A DNA stretch of 64,000 nucleotides from Thermodesulfovibrionia bacterium (GTDB lineage: Bacteria; Nitrospirota; Thermodesulfovibrionia; UBA6902), in NCBI GenBank assembly GCA_947259645.1, contig CAMYND010000002.1, positions 1 through 64,000 of the forward strand. The letters run 5' to 3'. Below, piece by piece: positions 50,197-61,400 of this stretch (its first letter is position 1; every line of letters starts with the position of its first letter). A program made the translations under genes and the position numbers. Below the pieces are notes generated by a model. It ran no database searches, had not been told where the DNA came from, and worked only from the letters and a program-made list of their open reading frames with translations.

Positions 50197-50931
50197 ATGA
50201 ATACGGTCATAACTGCAGGCATCATTATCATCGGAAACGAGATTCTCTCAGGCAAAGTGAGGGATGCCAATTCCTTTTACCTTGCCAGTCAGCTGAGGGA
50301 GCTTGGTGTTGATGTCAAGCGAATCTCTGTAATTCCGGACGAAATAGAGATAATAGGTGATGAAGTCCTGAGGTTTTCAGAAACATATGATCATGTTTTT
50401 ACGGCTGGTGGCATCGGTCCGACCCATGATGACGTAACAATGGCCGGAATTGCCCATGGCTTTGGCGTACCGCTGAAAGAGCATCCGGAAATTAAAGAGA
50501 TATTCAACGAAAAAATTGATCTGGCACTGAACAGCGCTCTGATGAAGATGACACAAGTCCCTGAAGGCAGCAAGGTTGAATACAGGGAAGGGATGAGATT
50601 TCCCATAGTTTCCTTCAGGAATATCTATATATTCCCGGGGATACCTGAATATATAATAAAAAAATTTGCATTTATCAAAGAGAAATTCAGGTCATCAGCG
50701 TTCTATCTGAAACGCCTGTATTTAAACTGTCATGAATCAGGTATAGCCCATACATTAAACAACATTGTGTCGAAATATAATAATGTGATATTTGGCTCCT
50801 ATCCGGTACTCGGGCAGCCTGATTTCCGGGTGATTATTACCGCTGAATCGAAATCCGAGGAAGATCTAAATGATGCGTTAAGCGCACTTGTCAAGGCGCT
50901 GCCCGGAGACATCATAACAAGGACACGGTAG
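50197..50931 (+). CDS. MoCF-biosynthesis/CinA N-terminal-like protein
   Basis: AGIIIIGNEILSGKVRDANSFYLASQLRELGVDVKRISVIPD; TAGGIGPTHDDVT; no C-terminal CinA deamidase domain. Confidence 0.88.
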   Translation: MNTVITAGIIIIGNEILSGKVRDANSFYLASQLRELGVDVKRISVIPDEIEIIGDEVLRFSETYDHVFTAGGIGPTHDDVTMAGIAHGFGVPLKEHPEIKEIFNEKIDLALNSALMKMTQVPEGSKVEYREGMRFPIVSFRNIYIFPGIPEYIIKKFAFIKEKFRSSAFYLKRLYLNCHESGIAHTLNNIVSKYNNVIFGSYPVLGQPDFRVIITAESKSEEDLNDALSALVKALPGDIITRTR

Positions 50932-50936
50932 ATTAG

Positions 50937-51548
50937 ATGGACCTGCTGGGCAAAGAATACACGATTTCCTTCTATAACAGATCATTGAGCATGCACGGGG
51001 ATTACCCTGAGGCTGTCAATTGGACACCTGAGGGTCAGCGCCTGAGATTCGAGACAATGCTGAAGATCGACGGGGAGATGAGCGGAAAGAAAGTTCTGGA
51101 TTACGGTTGTGGAAAAGGCGATTTTTACCAGTTTCTGAAACGCAGGAATATAGCGGTATCGTATTCAGGCTTTGATATAAACGAAATGCTTGTAAGCGTG
51201 GCAAGAAAGAAATTTCCAGAGTGTGATTTCAGGGTATTTGATATTGATGAAAATGAACTTGATGATGAATTTGATTATATTTTTCTCAGCGGCGTGTACA
51301 ATTTGAAGATTGAAGGTCTTGTTGAAACAGCGCAAAGATCTCTGTCAAGGCTTTTTAAACGATGCAGGGTGGCCCTGGCATTTAATGCCCTGTCCTCTCA
51401 TGAACGAAAAAAAGACACCGTACTGCAATATTTTCACCCTTCTGAAATGTTCGACTTTGCAGTCAATAATCTCTCACCATACGTGTCCCTGTTCCATGAT
51501 TATGTGCCCTGTGATTTTACGCTCTTTGTCCGCAGAAACTCTCTATAA
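50937..51548 (+). CDS. Class I SAM-dependent methyltransferase
   Basis: KKVLDYGCGKGDFYQFL; SGFDINEMLVSVARKKF. Confidence 0.85.
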   Translation: MDLLGKEYTISFYNRSLSMHGDYPEAVNWTPEGQRLRFETMLKIDGEMSGKKVLDYGCGKGDFYQFLKRRNIAVSYSGFDINEMLVSVARKKFPECDFRVFDIDENELDDEFDYIFLSGVYNLKIEGLVETAQRSLSRLFKRCRVALAFNALSSHERKKDTVLQYFHPSEMFDFAVNNLSPYVSLFHDYVPCDFTLFVRRNSL

Positions 51549-51795
51549 TAAAGGGCAGTTCTGTTTTTCACTCCAGTTCCCGATCCTGAGATGTGAGCCC
51601 CGGCTGACAGTCCCTTTACTGGTATAAGAAATATTTATTTCGAATTTTGCCGGGTGTTTTTTTGTTTTAAAAAATTCTGATCCTTGCTATTATTTTAAGC
51701 GTCATATGATATACTGTTATCCAATTAGAGAGTGTCATCATTCTGACAACCTAAGCGACGATATAATTTAACTTCAATCTTAAGGAGGAAAGTAG

Positions 51796-53076
51796 ATGAA
51801 AAAGAAGTTACTTGCAATCAGTATTAGTATCTGTACTGCAGTACTTATGATGGTGTTGAATGTATCTGCAGAAAACCGGAAAGGTGCAATATCCCTGACT
51901 CCGATGATCGGTGGATATGTCTTTGACGGTGCCCAGGACATAAACAGTGATCTGCTCTACGCTATCGGACTGGGATATAACTTGACGGAACGCTTTGGAA
52001 TTGAGGGTGTTTTTAGCAGGATTGACACAGACATGAAGGGTCCTGACCGGACTATTGATGTAGATTCCATGATATCACACGTGGATGGGCTCTATCATTT
52101 CATGCCGGAGTCGGATGTAGTCCCCTACATCGGCGCCGGACTGGGGTATATTGATATAGAGAGCGATCGGGGTGAAAATCACTCCAGCTGGTTAGGTAAT
52201 TATGGAGCTGGTGTTAAAGTAGCTATTACGGAGTCTCTGGCAGCTCGAGGAGATGTTCGCCATTTGGTAGACTTTGATGGCGGAAACAGCAACCTGGCGT
52301 ATACATTAGGTTTAACAATGCTCTTTGGCGGAAAAACAGAACAGCCGCCCATGGACAGTGACGGAGACGGTGTTACCGACGATATGGACAAATGCCCGGG
52401 CACTCCCGCAGGAGTTGCAGTTGACAGCAAAGGCTGCCCGCTTGACAGCGATGGTGACGGCGTCACCGATGATAAGGATAAATGCCCCGGAACTCCGGCA
52501 GGAGCCGCAGTAAACAGCAGTGGCTGTCCGCTGGACAGTGACGGAGACGGTGTTTATGACTACCTTGATAAATGCCCGAGGACACCGGCCGGAGCAGCTG
52601 TAAATAAAGCAGGCTGCCCGCTGGACAGTGACGGAGATGGCGTATACGATTATCTGGACAAGTGCCCCGGGACATTGAAGGGAATATCTGTTGATTCCGT
52701 AGGATGCCCGATTCCAATTAAGGAAAAAGTGTCCATTGAGCTGAAAGTGGAATTTGCTCTGAACAGTGCTGTTGTCACGAGCATATATCAGGACCATATA
52801 CAGAAGGTCGCTAACTTTCTGAAAACATATCCTGACACTATCGCAGAAATTGAAGGGCACACAGACAGCACCGGAAGTGACCAATATAACATGAGTCTGT
52901 CTCAGAAAAGAGCGGAAAGTGTTATCGCTAAAATCAGGAATCTCGGAGTGTCGCCGTCCCGCCTTAAAGCTATTGGCTACGGGGAATCAAGGCCCATAGC
53001 TGACAACAAGACAAAAGAGGGAAGGCAGAGAAACAGGAGGGTTGTCGCGCTTATAGTAACTATTGTAACCAAGTAA
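51796..53076 (+). CDS. OmpA-family outer membrane protein with thrombospondin type 3 repeats
   Basis: N-terminal signal and beta-barrel, four TSP3 repeats, C-terminal OmpA domain (EIEGHTDSTGSDQYNMSLSQKRAESV). Confidence 0.94.
   Translation: MKKKLLAISISICTAVLMMVLNVSAENRKGAISLTPMIGGYVFDGAQDINSDLLYAIGLGYNLTERFGIEGVFSRIDTDMKGPDRTIDVDSMISHVDGLYHFMPESDVVPYIGAGLGYIDIESDRGENHSSWLGNYGAGVKVAITESLAARGDVRHLVDFDGGNSNLAYTLGLTMLFGGKTEQPPMDSDGDGVTDDMDKCPGTPAGVAVDSKGCPLDSDGDGVTDDKDKCPGTPAGAAVNSSGCPLDSDGDGVYDYLDKCPRTPAGAAVNKAGCPLDSDGDGVYDYLDKCPGTLKGISVDSVGCPIPIKEKVSIELKVEFALNSAVVTSIYQDHIQKVANFLKTYPDTIAEIEGHTDSTGSDQYNMSLSQKRAESVIAKIRNLGVSPSRLKAIGYGESRPIADNKTKEGRQRNRRVVALIVTIVTK
52354..52713 (+). repeat. Four tandem 30-aa (90-bp) thrombospondin type 3 repeats
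   Basis: DSDGDGVxDxxDKCPGTPAGxAVxxxGCPL repeated four times within the OmpA gene. Confidence 0.9.
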
Positions 53077-53116
53077 TTCGTGCTGAGCACTGATACTGCT
53101 GGAGATTGACTGATAG

Positions 53117-53165
53117 GCAGTCATGAATAGTGATGAACATTGTTGCTATTCATGGCTGCTTTTTT
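53117..53165 (+). terminator. Rho-independent terminator after the OmpA-family gene
   Basis: GCAGtCATGAATAG ... CTATTCATGgCTGC followed by TTTTTT. Confidence 0.85.
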
Positions 53166-53233
53166 ATTTTGTAACACGACAGAGGATGAGTCATTATAAT
53201 CGGGGCGTTGGCCGGCTTCGGAATTAACAGCCG

Positions 53234-53989
53234 TTATTTAATTATACGTCTCCTCATAAGCCTGAACGGGTAGGGGGCTAAGAGAACGGCAACCACACCT
53301 AACCACAGGAGATCCCAGAGGACAGTGAATACATTTCCGGCTGCAAAAGCTCGGAATATGTTTACAACATGGTAGAGGGGGGTGAAAAACGCAATCTTGT
53401 CAACAACAGGGGACAATGAATCTATAGGGAAAAATATTCCGGAAAAAAGGAAGCTGGGAGTTATGATTAGTGTGAAGAAGTAGGTGAACGAGTCGATGCC
53501 CGGAACAAGGGCAACCGTTATAACTGCGACTTCCGCGAATATCAGGCCGCTTATGAAAAGAACGGGTATAGCAAGTATTATTGCGGGTGAATTGACCAGA
53601 CCAAACCCGGATATCACGATGGTGATGACAGTCCCGTACAGAAGACTCTTGGTGGCACCCCAGAGGAGTTCTCCCCCGACAAGGTCCTCTAAATTCACCG
53701 GTGTTGCCAGTATCGCGTCAAATGTTTTCTGGTATGTCATACGTACATACGTACCATATGTGCATTCGGACACCGTTGCAAACATGGATGACGATGCGAT
53801 CAGCCCGGGTGCTATAAAATTAATATAGGGCATTCCGTTTATTTCCTTCACATAAGCTCCAAGACCCAGGCCAAGTGCAAGCAGATACATGACAGGTTCC
53901 ACAAAGTTAAAGACAAAACTGGATTTGTACAGCTTCCGGTATACCGTAAAGTTTCTCTGCCAGACCCGAAAAGCCCGCTTGATATTCAT
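53234..53989 (-). CDS. ABC-2 type transporter permease (NodJ-like)
   Basis: Multi-TM ABC-2 permease; overlaps ATPase gene stop. Confidence 0.88.
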   Translation of the reverse strand: MNIKRAFRVWQRNFTVYRKLYKSSFVFNFVEPVMYLLALGLGLGAYVKEINGMPYINFIAPGLIASSSMFATVSECTYGTYVRMTYQKTFDAILATPVNLEDLVGGELLWGATKSLLYGTVITIVISGFGLVNSPAIILAIPVLFISGLIFAEVAVITVALVPGIDSFTYFFTLIITPSFLFSGIFFPIDSLSPVVDKIAFFTPLYHVVNIFRAFAAGNVFTVLWDLLWLGVVAVLLAPYPFRLMRRRIIK

Positions 53990-54750
53990 GTCAGTTTCTG
54001 CCCCTGAAGTGACATATCATGCACGCGAAGGTCCTTGCCCGTTAACTGCAGGTATACATCTTCGAGGTTTCCTCCATATCTGGACATCAGATGTGAGGGT
54101 GAGTCGATCACCTTGATCTTTCCTGAGTCCATGATAGCTACCCTGTCACACATTTGTTCCGCTTCCTCCATGTAATGGGTTGTTACCAGGAGTGTTATAC
54201 CCTGTGCCTTGAGAAGGCTTAATTGCGCCCATACATCATGCCTGCTGCGGGGATCAAGGCCTGTGGTTGGCTCGTCAAGAATGATTATTTCGGGATCATT
54301 AATCAGTGCCCGCGCCAGAAGTAGCCGTCGTGTCATCCCGCCGGAGAGATCTTTTATGTTCACATTGACTTTCTCTTCCAGCGCAACGAAATCAAGCAGT
54401 TCACGGGCCTTCCTTTCTGATTGATCTTTTGGCAGATCAAAATATCGGGCATATACAATCAGGTTTTCAAGTACGGAAAGATCAGGATCAAGGTTATTGT
54501 CCTGGGGCATTACTCCGATTCTAGACTTGATTTTGCTCGGTTCTTTTGTTGTATCAAGGTCAAAAACTCTGATTTTTCCTGATGTTGGGGGCATGAAACA
54601 GTAAATCATTCCCATAACTGTTGTTTTACCGGCGCCATTGGGACCAAGAAAACCGAAGCATTCTCCTTTTCTGATCTCAAAATTGATAGCATCAACCGCC
54701 GTTAACAGGCCATAGCTTTTTGTCAGTTCTGCAGCGGTAATAATGTTCAT
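53986..54750 (-). CDS. ABC transporter ATP-binding protein (NodI-like)
   Basis: GPNGAGKTT, LSGGMTRR, IIILDEPTTGLDPRSRHDVW. Confidence 0.92.
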   Translation of the reverse strand: MNIITAAELTKSYGLLTAVDAINFEIRKGECFGFLGPNGAGKTTVMGMIYCFMPPTSGKIRVFDLDTTKEPSKIKSRIGVMPQDNNLDPDLSVLENLIVYARYFDLPKDQSERKARELLDFVALEEKVNVNIKDLSGGMTRRLLLARALINDPEIIILDEPTTGLDPRSRHDVWAQLSLLKAQGITLLVTTHYMEEAEQMCDRVAIMDSGKIKVIDSPSHLMSRYGGNLEDVYLQLTGKDLRVHDMSLQGQKLT

Positions 54751-54800
54751 TTTGTAATTATACCATCCGGGATGTGGTTGGAAGTGATGAGGCGGGTAAT

Positions 54801-55193
54801 CTATAGAGAATCAATGTGGATATCCTTAGGGGATATCTTTTTCTCAAGATATCGTTTCAGATGCTTTGCTATGATGTTTCTGGAAACCGGGATGACCATG
54901 ACAAATCCGATGATGTCAGTGAAAAACCCCGGCGTCAGCAGGAGGGCCCCGGCAACCAGTATCATTGCCCCGCTGATCAGTTCGTCACCGGGAAATTCAC
55001 CCTGGTTCATCATGTTCTGAATTCTTGATAACACACCGAGGCCTTCAAGCCTGACCATATAGGCGCCGACTACAGCAGTCAGAATAACAATCATCGCTGT
55101 GTTAAGAACACCAAAAAAAGAGCCGATTTTGATCAGTATTGCAAGCTCGACAACGGGAATTACCGAAAATAGAAGAAATAATTTAAAAAACAT
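54801..55193 (-). CDS. fxsA: FxsA family membrane protein
   Basis: LFSVIPVVELAILIKIGSFFG, GALLLTPGFFTDIIGFVMVIPVSR. Confidence 0.88.
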   Translation of the reverse strand: MFFKLFLLFSVIPVVELAILIKIGSFFGVLNTAMIVILTAVVGAYMVRLEGLGVLSRIQNMMNQGEFPGDELISGAMILVAGALLLTPGFFTDIIGFVMVIPVSRNIIAKHLKRYLEKKISPKDIHIDSL

Positions 55194-55222
55194 AATAGTA
55201 TCATTAAGAGAAACTGAGGATG

Positions 55223-55612
55223 TTACTTCTTTTTTCCCTTCACGATAAGTATAACAGCACCGGTAATAAATAAAAAGATAGAGATAGAGAAAGGGATGAT
55301 GCGCATCAACGTTACCCGTCCTTCGAAATATTTGCCATTGTGAAATGAGACCGGAAATGTATGGGGGTGGTTCATCAGATAATCCGCAACATCTGCGGGT
55401 GTGTACCCGGTCTTATATGCTCCCTCCAAATCAAATCCAGAGTCAGCCGACAGTTTTTCTGCCACTTCCTTCACTGACCTTTCGATTCCCTCCCGCAGAA
55501 TAATTTTTACTGGAAAAGATCCCGGTTCTTTTTCAAACGTGGATAGTGTGAAGTAAATCCATACACTGAGCAGAATAAATATTAAGCCAACAGCTATATT
55601 CCTCTTGTTCAT
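55223..55612 (-). CDS. Hypothetical membrane protein
   Basis: N- and C-terminal TM segments; codon-consistent ORF. Confidence 0.5.
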   Translation of the reverse strand: MNKRNIAVGLIFILLSVWIYFTLSTFEKEPGSFPVKIILREGIERSVKEVAEKLSADSGFDLEGAYKTGYTPADVADYLMNHPHTFPVSFHNGKYFEGRVTLMRIIPFSISIFLFITGAVILIVKGKKK

Positions 55613-55760
55613 TCAGAACCCTCGCAGAGCATGTCCGATACAGGCTATACCATATGTTCAGCTTAATACATATTATACCCTATCATTCAGCATCCGCAGG
55701 TGTCAACGCAAATATGACAGGAGGCTGTACGTCATAAGGAGAGAAGAAATAAGATGGGTT

Positions 55761-56570
55761 TCAGGCGTTTAGAGAACCGTCAAAAATGCTTTTTGCCTCT
55801 CTGAGCAACATGTTATGCAGTGCGGGAGCTGAACAAATAATGTTGCCTGATTCGAGGTAGTCATTACCGCCGTTAAAGTCGGTAACAATTCCTCCGGCTT
55901 CCCGAATGATCAGGCTGCCGGCTGCTATGTCCCAAGGGCCCAGCCCGAGCTCAAAAAAACCGTCGCATCTTCCGCAGGCAACGTGGGCAAGATCAAGTGC
56001 GGCTGAACCTGCTCGTCTGATGTCGCTGACCTGATGAAAAATATTTTTAAAGAGTTTCAGGTAGTCATCGATCATCTCTTTTTTGCGGAAGGGAAATCCT
56101 GTCGCGATCAAACTCCCTTTCAGATCCGGGCAGGAGGAAACATGACATTCTTTTCCATTTAAATAGGACCCATTCCCTTTCTCCGCGGTAAACAGCTCAT
56201 CTCTGAGCGGGTCATACACAACTCCGATGATCATATCGCCATCATACTCCAGGGCTATGGATACAGAAAAAACAGGATACTGGTGTATGAAATTCGTTGT
56301 TCCATCGAGAGGGTCAATAATCCAGCGGTATATTCCTGTCTCTCGTGCAGATTCTTCAGCGAGAAAGTGGTGGTCAGGAAATTTATCCCGTATAGTTTTT
56401 AAAATGATTTCCTCTGACTTTCTATCAACTGTCGTAACAAAGTCAGAGGCCTGCTTGATATCAATGTCTCTTTCGGATATCCTGCCAAGGTGATTCATAA
56501 TCACGTCACCGGCAAGCATCGCCGCCCTGAAGGCGGTACCGAGAAATTCGCTGCTATTGCTATTGTTCAT
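55761..56570 (-). CDS. Inositol monophosphatase family protein
   Basis: WIIDPLDGTTNFIHQYPVFSVSIAL; GPWDIAAGSLIIREAGG. Confidence 0.93.
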   Translation of the reverse strand: MNNSNSSEFLGTAFRAAMLAGDVIMNHLGRISERDIDIKQASDFVTTVDRKSEEIILKTIRDKFPDHHFLAEESARETGIYRWIIDPLDGTTNFIHQYPVFSVSIALEYDGDMIIGVVYDPLRDELFTAEKGNGSYLNGKECHVSSCPDLKGSLIATGFPFRKKEMIDDYLKLFKNIFHQVSDIRRAGSAALDLAHVACGRCDGFFELGLGPWDIAAGSLIIREAGGIVTDFNGGNDYLESGNIICSAPALHNMLLREAKSIFDGSLNA

Positions 56571-57226
56571 GTTCGTCCCCAGACAATAATGTGGCGGTCA
56601 CTGACAGCTTCTACCTTCAAATGTTCAAGATGGAAGTTTTGTATCTGCTGACGGACCTCTTTTATAGTATAGGCAGCGAGAAGAGAATTGTAAAAGTCTT
56701 TTTTGAGTATCTCCGGAGCTTCTGCAGCGTGAAGGGATACCAGGTCGCGGGCTTCTGCGGTAGTTTCCGGACGAAAAAGGTCCATCATAAACAGACGGGA
56801 GTCATGCTCTGTGCACTCGATCGCAGTATTCCATAATGTGCCGGGGTCTGCTAAATGGTGAAGAAGACTGTTTGATATAACAGCGTTAAACTTCTTAGTG
56901 GAAAGGTTCCTGTCAGGTAAATAACAGTTCAGAACACGGACGCGGCCATTCAGTTCTGCTGCGCTAATATCCTTTCTGGCAATATCAAGCATAGCCTTAG
57001 AACCATCAACTCCGGTTATATGAACAGAAGGATATGCAGTGGCGAATCTGATCGTCACATCAGCCGCGCCGCAGCCCAGATCAAGGACATCCCCCTCTGT
57101 GAAATCAGGAAAACGGTCCTTGAAGTATTGAACAAAGGCATTATGGGGTTCAGAGAAATCTGCCGCGGCATAAGCCCTGGCCTGTTCAACTCCACCCATG
57201 ATGTCAGGTTCCGGAATGCGGTTCAT
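56567..57226 (-). CDS. Class I SAM-dependent methyltransferase
   Basis: GDVLDLGCGAADVTIRFA; start trimmed to MNRIPEPD so that it does not overlap the DUF362 gene. Confidence 0.85.
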   Translation of the reverse strand: MNRIPEPDIMGGVEQARAYAAADFSEPHNAFVQYFKDRFPDFTEGDVLDLGCGAADVTIRFATAYPSVHITGVDGSKAMLDIARKDISAAELNGRVRVLNCYLPDRNLSTKKFNAVISNSLLHHLADPGTLWNTAIECTEHDSRLFMMDLFRPETTAEARDLVSLHAAEAPEILKKDFYNSLLAAYTIKEVRQQIQNFHLEHLKVEAVSDRHIIVWGRT

Positions 57227-57282
57227 TATTGATAATACCAGTCCATTGGTTTCTCTTTTCCAAAGAGATAGTACTAGATTTT

Positions 57283-58335
57283 TCAGCCTGCAGCGGCTTT
57301 TTCTTCCCACTGGCTTTGAATATCATATGTGCCGTGCCTTCTGAAATTCCTCTTGAGACTGAGAATATCATCTCCAACGCAGTTTTCAAGAGAATATTCA
57401 CCCATCTTTTCCTCGTTCTGCAGGTAGTACAGATAGCCGATCTCTTCAGGTTCAAAACCGATTAAACGGGCGCCCAGGCCGTCCGCCTTCACAGGGTCTG
57501 CCGAAGCAATTGCCACTCCCATCTCAACGGCAGTTCCGTCAACAGGACCGTCACCTTCCATGCAGACGAAGCCGTCAAGGACAACGAGGTCAGGCCAGGT
57601 CCTCTTTGCGAACTCAACTATGTTCCGGTGAATCATCTTAACGCTCCTGCGGTATGTCGGGTACTGCCTGAAGAGAAAATTAATGAGCCAGTTTGGCAGG
57701 GTCCTCCGTGCTCTTGAGACAGTTCCCGGCGGCAGCTTATCCAGTAGGGTTTTTGGTGCGTCCACTTCGATTCCGCCTTTCATGCCGTGAATCATTGCCA
57801 TGTCCTGTCTTAAAACGAGGCCCGCCATATTTTTTATGCCAAAAGTTGCAACGGCAAAATTGTGAGTTTTCGGAATGGATAACGATATCCTGTAATCAAA
57901 GGCATCTATTCGCTTTGAAATCCTTAAATGCGTGTCACCGACAACGGAATGGATAGGGCTCTCGATGACGTCTGTATCACTATCAAAGTCGGTTAGGGTG
58001 ACATTGGTAAAGTTCTTCTCAAGACTGTAATAATTATAATCTTCATATACCTTCGTGGTGGGCAACCCCCGGTAAAAGGCAGTAGCGGAACTTTCCCCTA
58101 CTGTTATCGGTGTGTCAGGGGCAATTTTTCTTACCTGTTCAATTACAGCTTCTACCGCCTCCACATGGGTATTGGCAAAGTCAGGCTTCAGTGCAACAAG
58201 GTTAGGTTTTATCAGAATGTTCTTTGCATGCCTGATTGAATCAAGTTCGTCCTCGATAAGGGACAGGCATGCCTTGATGTTTTCTTTACGGTTGTCGCCC
58301 TTAACAAGGGCAGCTTTTTTCTTGATGCTCATCAT
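57283..58335 (-). CDS. DUF362 domain protein
   Basis: ILIKPNLVALKPDFANTHVEAVEAVIEQV; LSIPKTHNFAVATFGIKNMAG. Confidence 0.88.
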   Translation of the reverse strand: MMSIKKKAALVKGDNRKENIKACLSLIEDELDSIRHAKNILIKPNLVALKPDFANTHVEAVEAVIEQVRKIAPDTPITVGESSATAFYRGLPTTKVYEDYNYYSLEKNFTNVTLTDFDSDTDVIESPIHSVVGDTHLRISKRIDAFDYRISLSIPKTHNFAVATFGIKNMAGLVLRQDMAMIHGMKGGIEVDAPKTLLDKLPPGTVSRARRTLPNWLINFLFRQYPTYRRSVKMIHRNIVEFAKRTWPDLVVLDGFVCMEGDGPVDGTAVEMGVAIASADPVKADGLGARLIGFEPEEIGYLYYLQNEEKMGEYSLENCVGDDILSLKRNFRRHGTYDIQSQWEEKAAAG

Positions 58336-58415
58336 ACCTCCATAATCGTGGGAGCTGTATTCAACGGATCGTGACCGAGTAAAAAGAGAGAAATACTGTT
58401 TTGCCTGTCCAGCCG

Positions 58416-61400
58416 TTACCTGAAAATACAGGTGTCCTTTACATAGTCAAGTGATCCGTCGTTTGCCCAGAAATCAAGCAGGGCAGGTTCTTTCAGCTGC
58501 TGGCCGCGGTACCGTGAAACTGCCGCGTATTCCACCTTCAAATCTCTCAGGGAGGTCATATCTCCCCACAGTTTTTCAAACTGGGCTACAGGAAAAAGAT
58601 CTTCCTGTCCCTTTCCCCATATATAGTTTACATTTTTTATCGTGACATAGGTCGGTATTTTTTTTTCAAGACGAAGAATTGCATCAGAAACAATCCTCTC
58701 TAACTCAGGGTTTCCACAGGCCTTCAGTAGAATGTCCCGGTCGAGGCCGATATAGGCGAGGAGTGAATCAATAGTAATCCAGTTTGTGAGCGTGTTGTAG
58801 TAACTGAGTCTGTATTCATCCTCTTCCCGCGGCAATGCCATCCCCTCTATCAACTGAACATGTCCCTGTAGCCTGCACAGTCCCCCACCGGCATCTTCAA
58901 TGCGTCTCGGCGTGACCTCAAATGTCAGGCATGGTTTTCGAATTATATGCAGACCGAGAAGGGTCGGGTCGAGCCACACACCCATGGTATCGATGTTGTG
59001 ACAGAGCAGGTACTTAAGACCGGGATTGTCAATTATCAGTTGCGCGAGTGTATTGTTTTTTATAAGATTCGGTATCTCATACCAGTGGCCTAACGGGTTA
59101 AACCTGAGAATGGGTTTATTTTCAGAATAATCATCCCCTTCTCCCTTTGATTTGGCCCAGTCTATCAATGCCCTGTGACTGTCATCCTGAACTCTTTGCA
59201 CATTATCTGCAAGTTGTTGCTGAAGCTGTTCTTCCCAGAGGAAATTCAAATCCCTTTCCATGGGATAGACCCGGTGACCGATAGATTGAGAAGGCGACAA
59301 ATATATCTGTTTTTTATATCCGAAATAATCAAAGCTTTCCAGATACCGGGCAACAGCCTCATGTGTCAGGTAGCTGGTAGTAAAGACATGCTGCACCCGA
59401 TTATTGTATTGAGTTCCGGTTTTTATGGTTTTCGCCAGATGAGTCTCGATAAAAGACCGGTATTTTCCCTGAATGCGTACAAACGGGTTAATTGACTTTA
59501 CAACAGCTGAACCACCTGACCAGCGGCTTCCCATGCCTCCTGAAAATGACACTACCGCAGTTTCATTAGCCTTTAATGATATCTCTCCTGTACGGAAACA
59601 GTCATCGAGAGAAATGTCTCTGGAAGGCCCATCGCTCTGATACTCCTTTGCAGAGGGCGGCTGAGGGGAACCGGTTATCTGCTCAAGATGAAACAGGTCA
59701 TCGTAGAGGACATCTTCTATGACTGAATCTGCAGAAAGCCGGTTTTGCGCGAGGCCTATTTCGCCCTTTTTTAAAAGAGACTTCATGTAATCATGAGAAT
59801 CAGCGTCAAATCCATATTTAGCTTTTATCTCCTCTTCACCCTTTTTCGCACCGGATAGTGCGGCTTCAGACGTAACGTCATTTCCTGGCATCTCCGGAAG
59901 CAAAGCATCCTTTCCAAAATATAAATGTGCAGTAATTCCCTCGTGATTTATCTCAAAGTCATAGAGTATTGGATCGATGATAAAGGGAAATGATGACCCA
60001 TATTTAGCTTTCAGCTCAAGCATAATCTCGCCAATCCGTTTCATAACGGGTTCTTTGGCAGATGGATCAACGATAAATGCCATACCGCCTCCTGACATGC
60101 CGCCGAGCATCAGAAAGCCCCAGTATTGATGAGGAAACTCGCTTTCTATTCTTTCAATGAGTTCCTGTGTAAAGGCGTTATTGATCCAGGGAATAACAGG
60201 CTGCAGCGCTTCCTCCCAGTCCATGGTAGTAAGTCTTCCCAGCTCTTTCATATTACCAGATTTCAGGGCCGATACTATTTTGTCGTACAGCTCGATACCT
60301 CTTTTTCTCGCCCTCCATTCCTTCTCATATTTCAAAAGGTATTTTTCTGTGACCATCTCCAGCACCGGGCCGACATTCTGGGATATGCCTCCGTGGATCA
60401 GGACCAGAGAATTATGAATATTATTCTCTGCCTCCTTTGACAGTTCTTCACCAGAAAAGATTCTGTGCTCCGGAAGCAGACAACCTCTGCTGATGGTGTA
60501 CTCGGGCTGACCCTCATGGGCAGGGACTCCGGTAATCAGTTTTATGCCCGGCCATAAACCGCCTGAGTCCTGCCAGCCTCCTCCTGAACCTCCGAGCCAC
60601 TCTCCAAGAATTGCGCGTGAAGCTACAATTCGCCTGTCCCTGTTTGTCAACAATCCAGTCTGTTTATTTATCTGGCCGCTGAACCTCATCAACCGCGTTA
60701 TAATGGTTGCAAGAAGAGTTGTGCTGACGGCAAGGCGTGATCCTTTGGGGATACTGTTAACCCTTGTTACTATCTCGATCCCGCCTGGTTTGCCGAGTAG
60801 TTTATGAAGAATATTGTTCAGGTGAATGTCCAGTTTTTCATATGAGGGTGGTATGATCCCCGAAGCAACAACGCCGGCCTTTAGAAGTGAGAGATGGTCG
60901 TTTCCGAAACTGAATAATTCCTTTACGTCAGAAATATCTTTTGATATATGCAGGTCAATGGACGTCAGACGAATTATAGGCTCCCTGATAAAGCGGCAGT
61001 AACATTCAGATGGCGGCAGCAAAGGGCCTTCGCTGCCATGGACCTTCAGGTTTACAGAGAGGTTGACCACACGGGCACCCTCGGGGAAATCCATGCCGAG
61101 AAAGAAAATATCTGACCATCCGCTATGAGATGGGTCGAGTCTGACCGGGGAAGCATCAAAGCCAACGGGGTAAAGGCCTGTGTCACTGTCCTGCGTTGTC
61201 AGAAGAGGCGGAGCTCTGAAGGGATAATCATCAAGGCTGCTGAAGGCATAAAGATCATGATTTTCATCGCACTGACTGATTGACAGTTTGACCTGGGCCA
61301 GTAAATAGTCAAAAGCCAGTTTGTGGTATGAATCGGCAATGGCGCTGAAAAGAGAACTGTTTTTTCCCCCGCTTTTCAGGAATATATTAATTGACTTTTC

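Noticed and set aside
52354-52713. 90-bp periodic repeats as a CRISPR-like array
   Set aside because: They encode in-frame Ca-binding TSP3 repeats; no conserved short repeat with variable spacers.
52312-52884. Large antisense ORF over the TSP3 repeats
   Set aside because: Repeated Val/Ala-rich antisense pattern is a mirror of the tandem repeats in the sense OmpA gene.
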